From Streptomyces scabiei 87.22 (GTDB lineage Bacteria > Actinomycetota > Actinomycetes > Streptomycetales > Streptomycetaceae): a DNA stretch of 64,000 bases. Positions 57,835-64,000 of this stretch are shown in pieces. Location of the stretch: assembly GCF_000091305.1 (NCBI RefSeq), contig NC_013929.1:8494001-8558000 (forward strand), given 5' to 3'. A program made the position numbers and the translations under genes. Below the pieces are notes generated by a model. The model saw only the letters and a list, made by a program, of their open reading frames with translations. It ran no database searches and was not told the origin of the DNA. Numbering within the stretch: the stretch's first letter is position 1; the number at the start of each line of letters is the position of its first letter.

Positions 57835-58697
57835 GCGCTGCCGTATCCGGGGGCGGCGTGCGCCCCACCCGCCGCGCGGTGGCGCTCACCACCGGCCTGC
57901 TGGTCCTCTTCCTGATCTACTCACTCGCCCCGACGTGGTTCCTGATCGTCTCCGCGACCAAGAACCAGACGGACCTGTACTCCACCTTCGGACTGTGGTT
58001 CTCCTCCAACCACCTGGCGGACAACGTCCAGGAGATCTGGACCTACCACGACGGGGTGTTCAACCGCTGGATCGGCAACTCGATCCTCTACTCCACACTC
58101 GGCGCGGCCGGTTCCACCCTGGTCTCGCTCGCCGCCGGGTACGGGCTGTCGAAGTTCGACTTCCGGGGCCGGGGCGCGTTCTTCGCGGTCATCGTCGGTG
58201 CCTCGCTGCTGCCGAGCACCCTGCTGGCCTTCCCGCTGTACCTCGTCTTCGCCCAGATCGGCCTGACCAACACCATCTGGTCGGTACTCATCCCGTACTT
58301 CATCAATCCGTTCGGGGTCTACCTGGGCAAGGTGTACGCGGACAGCTCCGTCCCCACCGAACTGATGGAAGCGGCCCGTCTCGACGGCGCCGGGGAGCTG
58401 CGGATCTTCTGGTCGGTCGCGCTGCGGCTGATGCGGACCGGCGGCATCACCATCTTCATGCTCGAATTCATCAACATCTGGAACAACTTCTTCCTGCCCC
58501 TGTTCATGCTCACCGGTGAGCGCACGTTCCCTGTGAGCCTCGGGCTGTACTCCTGGCTCCAGCAGGCGCAGACCGCCCGCGACATGAACACCCTCGTCCT
58601 CACCGGGTCCCTGTTGTCCATCGTTCCGCTCGCGGTCTTCATGTTCGCGCTCCAGAAGTACTGGCGCAGCGGAATCCTCATGGGCAGCCTCAAGTAA
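57831..58697 (+). CDS. Sugar ABC transporter permease, MalG type
   Basis: ATG 57831 overlaps the previous stop by 4 bp. It encodes 288 residues and six predicted helices, beginning AVALTTGLLVLFLIYSLAPT. The EAA loop reads LMEAARLDGAGELRIFWSVA. With the MalF-type partner it forms the channel for the sugar bound by the lipoprotein at 55504. The next gene starts 10 bp after its stop, so the exported enzymes are in the same transcript. Confidence 0.93.
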   Translation: MSAAVSGGGVRPTRRAVALTTGLLVLFLIYSLAPTWFLIVSATKNQTDLYSTFGLWFSSNHLADNVQEIWTYHDGVFNRWIGNSILYSTLGAAGSTLVSLAAGYGLSKFDFRGRGAFFAVIVGASLLPSTLLAFPLYLVFAQIGLTNTIWSVLIPYFINPFGVYLGKVYADSSVPTELMEAARLDGAGELRIFWSVALRLMRTGGITIFMLEFINIWNNFFLPLFMLTGERTFPVSLGLYSWLQQAQTARDMNTLVLTGSLLSIVPLAVFMFALQKYWRSGILMGSLK

Positions 58698-58707
58698 AGG
58701 ATCAGCC

Positions 58708-61700
58708 GTGCCCAACGCACCCAGAAGACGTGATGTCCTCAAGTACGCCGGCACCACCGGCGTCGCCGCGGCCGGCCTCGGCCTGCTGAACTCCCCGTCC
58801 GCCGCCGCGGCCCCGGCCGCGGACGCCGCCTTCGAGCCGGCCGTCTGCAAGCCCCTGGACATCGTCGTCTTCGGCAACGGGAGCTCCGAGTCGGCGCACG
58901 GTCTCACTGCCACGCTCTCCGACACGGTCACCGGAGGCCTCGGCCAGAAGGCCCGTGTCCTCAACCCCACCGAGCCGGCCACGTACTGGGGCGGCACGCT
59001 CGAGTTCGACGTAGTCGTCAGCCCGACCGACACCACCTACGTCACCGTTCGCCTGTGGGGCGACGACTACGACACCACCTCGCAGCAGGCGGGCTCCGGC
59101 ACGAACATGTGGCGGCTGCAGCTGTTCTGCGACGGCAAGCAGGTCGGCTACCAGGACGAGGGAGCCGTCGACAGCCTCGACATCCTGGACACCGCGCCGC
59201 GCACCCCGGGCCGGTTCTTCTTCCACACCCTGCCGCTTCCGGAGCGGCTCACCCGGGGCAGGAAGAAGGTGAAGCTGGAGATCCGCTCGATGGGCCGCAT
59301 CTGGTCCTACGGCCAGAACGTCGACCAGCTGTACTACAAGATGACCACGCCGTCGCGGGGCATCTACCGCCTCTACACCCACACCGAGCCGTACTTCGTC
59401 CCGCCCAAGGGTGAGGTGCAGGGCCCCGCGCCGCTGCCGAAGGCTCGTACCGTCGAGGGCCCCGAGATCCTGGAGGCGGTGCGTCAACGGGTCGCCAAGG
59501 ACCAGAAGCACTACCTGACCGGGGCCAACCCCGCCGGCATGGACGCCTTCGCCTTCCAGTCGCTCGCCGAGGGCTACCTCTGGTCCGGCAGCCCCGCGTA
59601 CCACGACCCGGCGGCGCTGGACCGCGTCCTGCGCGCGCTCGACGGCCGGTACATGGCGTGGAAGAACGACGCGACCGTGATGACCGGCTCCGACCAGCAG
59701 TGGCAGGGCTTCGGCCGGGTCGGGCTGGTGCTGGCGCTGCTCTGGGAGCACCTGGGCGACCGCCTGGACGAGAAGGTGACCGGTTCGCCGTACGAGATCT
59801 CCAACCCCGGTTTCGAAGAGGGCGGCGACACTCCCATGGGATGGGAGGTACCTGGCTGGGGGAAGACCGCCGACGCCTCCTGGTCCCGGGACACCACCGT
59901 CAACCGGTCGGGCTCCGCCTCGCTCAAGGTGACGGCGAGCGCGGCGAACGGATTCATCACCGTGTACAACTCGCCCAAGACCCGCGTGGGCAAGGGGAAG
60001 TACACCTACGGCGCCTGGATCAGGACCGACGGCGTCACGGGCACGGGCGCCCACATCGACCCGCTGTTCTTCGACGCGGGCGGCAAGCTGGTCGGCAGCG
60101 ACCACCGCCAGTTCGCCACCACCGGCACCCATGGCTGGGAATACGTCTCCATAGACCTGGACACACCCGACGGCGCCACCCAGGTGGAGATGCACCTGCG
60201 ACTGTCCGGCCCCGGCACGGCCTGGTTCGACTCCGTGGACATGGTGGGGCCCACCGAGCTGCGCAACCCCGGCTTCGAGCAGGGCACCGGCACCCCGTCG
60301 GGCTGGGAGGTGCCGGGCTGGGGGAAGACCGCCGACGCCTCCTGGGCTCGGGACGCGTCCGTCAACCGGTCCGGTTCCGCGTCGCTGAGGCTGGCCGCCA
60401 CCGCGGCGAACGGCTTCGTCACGGCGTACAACACGGCGAAGCTCCAGGTCGGCAAGGGGAAGTACACCTACGGCGCCTGGGTCAGGACCGACGGCGTCAC
60501 CGGCACGGGCGCCCACATCGACCCGCTGTTCTTCGACGCGAGCGGCAAACTCGTCGGCGGCGACCACCGGCAGTACGCCGCCACCGGAACCCATGGGTGG
60601 GAGCAGGTCTCCATAGACCTGGAAACCCCTTCCGGCGCCACCCAGGTGGAGTTCCATCTGCGGCTGAGCGGACCGGGCACCGCCTGGTTCGACGACCTGG
60701 CCGTTGTCGCGCCCGAGGCCACCGGAACCCACGAGCAGCCGGTGCGGCGCGCCGCCTACACCGACATGCTGAAGTCGAGCCGGGACTACTGGCGTCAGCA
60801 CTTCCCGCACTACACCAACCAGTCGCAGATCTGCGCCATCGGCCTCTACCAGGCCAACCGCGGCCTCGGCCTGCTCGCCCCTGACCTCGCACTGCCGGAG
60901 GACAAGGCCCGCGACTACCTGTACCAGTCGCTCGGCATGAAGCCCTACCTCGGCAAGGAGGACAAGGACGGCAACCCCACCAAGCCGCTGGGTGAGAGCT
61001 ACCACCAGGTCAGCCGGGCCGGCCTGACCCGCGAACTGGGGTACGTGGGCAGCTACGGCGAGGTCCACGACTGGCTGGTCATGATGTACGAGTCGGTCAC
61101 GCGCGGATACCGGGCCCAGGAGGCGCCGGAGCTGCGCGAGCAGATGGTGAAGATCATCAAGGCCCGGGGGCGGTTCCGGGTGGTCGACGTCGACGAGACG
61201 GGCGCCCGCGTCTCCCGCATCGAGACCGTCGTCGGCTGGCGCAACGAGGTCTACCCCGGTGAGGTCGCCTACGCCTCCCGCACGGCCTGGGACTCGCACC
61301 CGCTGATGTCGGCGGTGGTGTTCAAGGACCCGGACATCGTCGGCTGGACCCAGGAGATGGTCGACGACGGGCAGTTCTACCGGCAGCTCGATCTGCTCGT
61401 CCACCACACCTGGACCCGCGTCGGCCTCGCCGCGCTGCGCCTGGTCTCCCGCGACTGGGACGCCTTCCAGGCCCTCCCGGCCCGCCCGGGGCGCATCCCC
61501 ACCGCCTGGGACCGGCCCGACTTCGTCTTCACCGACGAGGAGAACGGCGTCCTGGCCGTGAAGAACGGCGAGGAACTCCTCTTCGCCTCCCTGTACTGGC
61601 GCGCCCGGCAGGGCGTCAACGACTACGCCCGCATCCACCACCTCACACCCACCGACCAGCGCTCCGCGACGATCCGCCAGCGTTCGGCGGGCGCCACCGA

Positions 61701-62121
61701 CGACACGTACACGGTCCACGACTGGATCCTGTGGGACTACGCGATCAACGATCCCGGGGCCGGACACATCCCGCCCGGCGGCTTCCCGCCCCCCGGCGAC
61801 ACCCTCCACCAGGCACTCAAGGGTGACGTGTACCCGCTCGCTCCGGTCCCGGCCGACGTCCCGGACCCGGCCATGGGCGTCGACTTCGAGGGCGTGGAGA
61901 CCATGCTCGTCGGACGCGCCCCGTTCTATCTGTGCGAGTACGGCGACTACCTGATCGCCATGAACACCAGCACCGAACGGACGTACACCCTGCCCGCCCG
62001 TCAGGACTTCGGTCCGGCCCGCGACCTTGCCACCGGCCGCGTCATCGGCGCCGGACAGCGTCCCAAGGTCGGCCCGCGCAGCACGCTCGTGCTGTACCGG
62101 GGCCGGCGCGCGGCCGGCTGA
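58708..62121 (+). CDS. Unassigned 1137-residue Tat-exported protein, probable polysaccharide-active enzyme
   Basis: The GTG at 58708 starts 1137 residues with a twin-arginine-type signal (RRRDVLKYAGTTGVAAAGLG). A first beta domain (about 45-235) includes YWGGTLEFDVVVSPTDTTYV. Then comes a helical part (about 250-360) and two near-identical modules of about 154 residues (about 366-519 and 520-668). Each begins NPGFE..., has KYTYGAW-RTDGVTGTGAHI and resembles CBM4/9-type jelly-rolls. A second helical domain follows (YTNQSQICAIGLYQANRGLG, YGEVHDWLVMMYESVTRGYR), then a beta-rich C-terminus. I cannot place the catalytic scaffold in a known GH or PL family. The context is glycan degradation. Confidence 0.7.
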   Translation: MPNAPRRRDVLKYAGTTGVAAAGLGLLNSPSAAAAPAADAAFEPAVCKPLDIVVFGNGSSESAHGLTATLSDTVTGGLGQKARVLNPTEPATYWGGTLEFDVVVSPTDTTYVTVRLWGDDYDTTSQQAGSGTNMWRLQLFCDGKQVGYQDEGAVDSLDILDTAPRTPGRFFFHTLPLPERLTRGRKKVKLEIRSMGRIWSYGQNVDQLYYKMTTPSRGIYRLYTHTEPYFVPPKGEVQGPAPLPKARTVEGPEILEAVRQRVAKDQKHYLTGANPAGMDAFAFQSLAEGYLWSGSPAYHDPAALDRVLRALDGRYMAWKNDATVMTGSDQQWQGFGRVGLVLALLWEHLGDRLDEKVTGSPYEISNPGFEEGGDTPMGWEVPGWGKTADASWSRDTTVNRSGSASLKVTASAANGFITVYNSPKTRVGKGKYTYGAWIRTDGVTGTGAHIDPLFFDAGGKLVGSDHRQFATTGTHGWEYVSIDLDTPDGATQVEMHLRLSGPGTAWFDSVDMVGPTELRNPGFEQGTGTPSGWEVPGWGKTADASWARDASVNRSGSASLRLAATAANGFVTAYNTAKLQVGKGKYTYGAWVRTDGVTGTGAHIDPLFFDASGKLVGGDHRQYAATGTHGWEQVSIDLETPSGATQVEFHLRLSGPGTAWFDDLAVVAPEATGTHEQPVRRAAYTDMLKSSRDYWRQHFPHYTNQSQICAIGLYQANRGLGLLAPDLALPEDKARDYLYQSLGMKPYLGKEDKDGNPTKPLGESYHQVSRAGLTRELGYVGSYGEVHDWLVMMYESVTRGYRAQEAPELREQMVKIIKARGRFRVVDVDETGARVSRIETVVGWRNEVYPGEVAYASRTAWDSHPLMSAVVFKDPDIVGWTQEMVDDGQFYRQLDLLVHHTWTRVGLAALRLVSRDWDAFQALPARPGRIPTAWDRPDFVFTDEENGVLAVKNGEELLFASLYWRARQGVNDYARIHHLTPTDQRSATIRQRSAGATDDTYTVHDWILWDYAINDPGAGHIPPGGFPPPGDTLHQALKGDVYPLAPVPADVPDPAMGVDFEGVETMLVGRAPFYLCEYGDYLIAMNTSTERTYTLPARQDFGPARDLATGRVIGAGQRPKVGPRSTLVLYRGRRAAG
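59803..60720 (+). repeat. In-frame tandem duplication inside the 1137-residue protein gene
   Basis: Two direct repeats of 462 bp, 59803-60264 and 60265-about 60720, encode the duplicated carbohydrate-binding-like modules. By eye about four fifths of residues are identical. Long identical stretches such as GKGKYTYGAW and TGTGAHIDPLFFDA indicate recent duplication or ongoing gene conversion. Confidence 0.9.
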
Positions 62122-62128
62122 CCGCACC

Positions 62129-62158
62129 GGGGGAGCCGGGCCGACGCCCGGTTCCCCC
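62129..62158 (+). terminator. Hairpin between the 1137-residue protein gene and the lyase-like gene
   Basis: GGGGGAGCCGGGC (62129-62141) pairs with GCCCGGTTCCCCC (62146-62158), one G-U pair, 4-base loop, 7 bp after the stop. It is probably a partial terminator or RNA-stabilising element, since the next gene follows within 50 bp on the same strand. Confidence 0.65.
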
Positions 62159-62206
62159 TCATCTGCCACCCCCTGACACTCAACGTCGAGTGAAAGAGGA
62201 AGACGC

Positions 62207-63355
62207 ATGTCCGAGTCACAGCCCGCCACGCCCGCGTCCCCGAGCCGCCGCCGTTTCCTGCAGATCACCGCCGTCGGCACCACGGCGGCCGCCACCGGGA
62301 TCGCCGCGGCCCCGACCGCGGACGCCCTGACCTCCTTCATCCACCCCGGGGTGCTGCACAAACTCTCCGACATCCAGCGGATGAAGACGCGGATCGCGGC
62401 CGCCACCGAGCCCTGGCTCAGCGGCTGGAACGTGTTCAGGGCGAACGCGTACTCGCAGTCGACCTACGCCATGCTGGGCCCGCGCACGACCATCGACCGG
62501 GGCACCACCGAGATCGGCAACTGGGAGTTCTGGAACGACTGCAACGCGGCCTACCAGAACGCCCTGATGTGGAACCTGACGGGCACCACCGCCCACGCCA
62601 CCAAGGCACTGCAGATCATCAAGGCATGGTCCTCCACCCTCACCTCGATCACCGGCAAGGACGCCCAGCTCGCGGCCTCCATCTACGGCTTCAAACTCGC
62701 GGCGGCAGCCGAGCTGATGCGGTACACCGCCCCCTCGGGCAGCTGGTCCGCGGCCGAGATCACCCAGACCGAGAACCTCTTCAGGAACGTCTTCGTGCCC
62801 CTGGTGAGGACGTTCGGCGACGCGGGCTGGGGCACCAACTGCATCAAGGCGATGATGGCGTTCGGGGTGTTCTGCAACGACACCTCCCTCTACAACGCCG
62901 CCGTCGACGCCTTCCACCTGCACGACTGCTGCAAGATCAGCCGGGTGATCAGGGACTCCGGCCAGTGCGTGGACAGCGGACGCGACCAGGCCCACACCCA
63001 GCTCATCCTGGGCAGCATGGCCGAGGCCTGCGAGATCGCCTGGGTCCAGGGCCAGGACCTGTACTCCGCCTCCGCCAACCGGCTGCTGGCCGGCTTCGAG
63101 TACACGGCGAAGTACAACACCGGCAACGACGTGCCGTACACCGTCTGGGGCTCCTGCCGGCTCACGTTCAACTCCATCTCCACCGTCGAGCGCGGGAATC
63201 TGCGCCCGATCTACGAGATGGCCTTCAACCACTACGTCAAACGCCGCAGCCTGCCCGCCCCCTGGACGTACGCGGCCATCGGGAACATCAGCCCGGAGGG
63301 CGCGGCGTTCCAATGTGACCACGTGGGCTTCGGCACCCTGCTGTTCACCCTCTGA
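62207..63355 (+). CDS. Tat-exported alginate-lyase-fold protein (polysaccharide lyase-like)
   Basis: ATG 62207 gives 382 residues behind a Tat signal (SRRRFLQITAVGTTAAATGI). The mature part resembles the all-helical alginate_lyase family: FIHPGVLHKLSDIQRMKTRI, NWEFWNDCNAAYQNALMWNL, then NCIKAMMAFGVFCNDTSLYN and the conserved late block QCVDSGRDQAHTQLILGSMA with R-D-Q-x-H-T. Most such proteins act on uronate or acidic polysaccharides by beta-elimination; the exact substrate is unknown. It has two Cys pairs (HDCCKISRV). A GH43 gene follows after 11 bp. Confidence 0.82.
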   Translation: MSESQPATPASPSRRRFLQITAVGTTAAATGIAAAPTADALTSFIHPGVLHKLSDIQRMKTRIAAATEPWLSGWNVFRANAYSQSTYAMLGPRTTIDRGTTEIGNWEFWNDCNAAYQNALMWNLTGTTAHATKALQIIKAWSSTLTSITGKDAQLAASIYGFKLAAAAELMRYTAPSGSWSAAEITQTENLFRNVFVPLVRTFGDAGWGTNCIKAMMAFGVFCNDTSLYNAAVDAFHLHDCCKISRVIRDSGQCVDSGRDQAHTQLILGSMAEACEIAWVQGQDLYSASANRLLAGFEYTAKYNTGNDVPYTVWGSCRLTFNSISTVERGNLRPIYEMAFNHYVKRRSLPAPWTYAAIGNISPEGAAFQCDHVGFGTLLFTL

Positions 63356-63366
63356 GCGGAGCTTTC

Positions 63367-64000
63367 GTGATCCACAACCCCGTCCTGCGCGGCTTCGAAC
63401 CCGACCCCGTGATCCTCCGCGTCGGCGACGACTTCTACATCGCCACCTCCACCTTCGAGTGGTACCCGGGCGTCCGGATCCACCACTCCAGGGACCTGGT
63501 CGACTGGCGGTCCCTGGGCGGGGTTCTGGACAGCACGCGCCTGCTCGACCTCACCGGCGTCCCCGACTCCGGCGGCATCTGGGCGCCCGGACTGTCGTAC
63601 GCGGACGGCCTGTTCCACCTCGTCTTCACCGTCGTCGACACCTACGCCGAGGGATGGAAGGACCTTCCCAACTACGTCACCACGGCCCCCTCGATCGAAG
63701 GACCGTGGTCCGACCCGGTTCCGCTGCACGGCCGCGGCTTCGACGTCTCCTTGTTCCATGACGAGGACGGTGACGGCCGCAGCTGGCTGCTGAACATGCG
63801 GTTCGACTGGCGTCCGGACCGCGAGGGATTCGCCGGGATCGAGATCCAGGAGTACGACCGCAAGACCCGGGCCCTGCTCGGCGAACCCCGCACCCTCACC
63901 ACCGGAACCTCCGTCGGTGTCGCCGAGGGCCCGCATCTCTACCGGCGCGACGGCTGGTACTACCTGGTGCACGCGGAGGGCGGCACCGGATACGAACACG
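63367..64000 (+). CDS. GH43-family beta-xylosidase/alpha-L-arabinofuranosidase, N-terminal part
   Basis: GTG 63367 (GGAG six bases upstream) opens NPVLRGFEPDPVILRVGDDF, the blade-1 signature with the general-base Asp. It has IATSTFEWYPGVRIHHSRDL, the pKa-modulating Asp in GFDVSLFHDEDG, and the acid Glu in VAEGPHLYRRDGWYYLV. The five-bladed propeller is cut off by the window's end at about residue 211. No signal peptide: it cleaves imported xylo- or arabino-oligosaccharides. Last visible gene of the operon that starts at 55504. Confidence 0.93.
   Translation, partial: MIHNPVLRGFEPDPVILRVGDDFYIATSTFEWYPGVRIHHSRDLVDWRSLGGVLDSTRLLDLTGVPDSGGIWAPGLSYADGLFHLVFTVVDTYAEGWKDLPNYVTTAPSIEGPWSDPVPLHGRGFDVSLFHDEDGDGRSWLLNMRFDWRPDREGFAGIEIQEYDRKTRALLGEPRTLTTGTSVGVAEGPHLYRRDGWYYLVHAEGGTGYEH

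Noticed and set aside
58702..62406. A 1234-codon open frame on the minus strand
   Set aside because: It is the exact antisense of the Tat protein gene, has repetitive Val/Gly/Arg-rich sequence from reverse reading of GC-biased codons, and lacks any motif. It is a shadow.
1..64000. CRISPR arrays, tRNA or rRNA genes, and classical riboswitches
   Set aside because: No regularly spaced short repeats, cloverleaf-like CCA-proximal sequences or rRNA signatures were noticed; nothing was strong enough to report.

Overview
The window looks like an accessory chromosome-arm region of a high-GC actinomycete, most likely Streptomyces. The support is strong third-position G/C bias, many GTG starts, Tat and lipobox signal peptides, LacI/TetR/IclR/MarR regulators next to glycan-utilisation genes, and Streptomyces-type insertion elements and decayed transposons. 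I saw no tRNA, rRNA or CRISPR array.

Region 1 (1-12.2 kb): the start of a CsoR-type metal regulator with its operator-like palindrome, a truncated KstR-like TetR gene, and a LacI regulator with two matching palindromes beside a GH1 beta-glucosidase. Then follow a Gfo/Idh/MocA oxidoreductase, a secreted DUF6351-type protein, the wreck of a CocE/NonD hydrolase and a MacB-like ABC exporter pair. A damaged second copy of the GH1 3' half lies at 12.3 kb and is fused to a Tn3 transposase remnant.

Region 2 (12.2-24.3 kb): mobile-element territory. A four-gene TetR/quinone-reductase/alpha-beta-hydrolase/SDR operon sits between a frameshifted Tn3 tnpA remnant and a frameshifted Tn3-type serine recombinase. 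Next come an ISAs1-type remnant, an IS256-family copy with a one-base frameshift, an AT-richer secreted orphan, a VOC protein, an intact IS110-family element with a structured 5' flank (bridge-RNA candidate) and an XRE regulator.

Region 3 (24.3-31 kb): a gene graveyard. Pieces of an amidohydrolase, enoyl-CoA hydratase, acyl-CoA dehydrogenase, two CoA-transferases, a ferredoxin reductase C-terminus, a 3-ketosteroid dehydrogenase-like flavoprotein, an alpha/beta hydrolase and a PadR-like C-terminus lie around intact MarR (double-domain) and IclR regulators. Together they suggest a collapsed CoA-ester or steroid-type catabolic cluster.

Region 4 (31-50.4 kb): a plant-glycan locus. GH106 (alpha-L-rhamnosidase family) and an SDR face a minus-strand operon of binding protein, two permeases, two GH3 enzymes and a GH35-like enzyme. 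A divergent TetR, then a LacI, a GH1 and an atypical GH10 complete it. One motif is shared by the promoter regions of the transporter operon and of the GH1 gene.

Region 5 (50.4-64 kb): a second glycan locus. A LacI regulator, a GH127 beta-L-arabinofuranosidase and a 2-hydroxyacid dehydrogenase are on the minus strand. A plus-strand operon holds a binding protein, two permeases, an unassigned 1137-residue Tat protein with duplicated carbohydrate-binding-like modules, an alginate-lyase-fold Tat protein and a GH43 gene that runs off the window. Three similar LacI-type operator candidates lie at its control regions. The likely logic is that extracellular enzymes release oligosaccharides, the ABC systems import them, and the GH1/GH3/GH35/GH127/GH43 enzymes and the oxidoreductases finish them inside.
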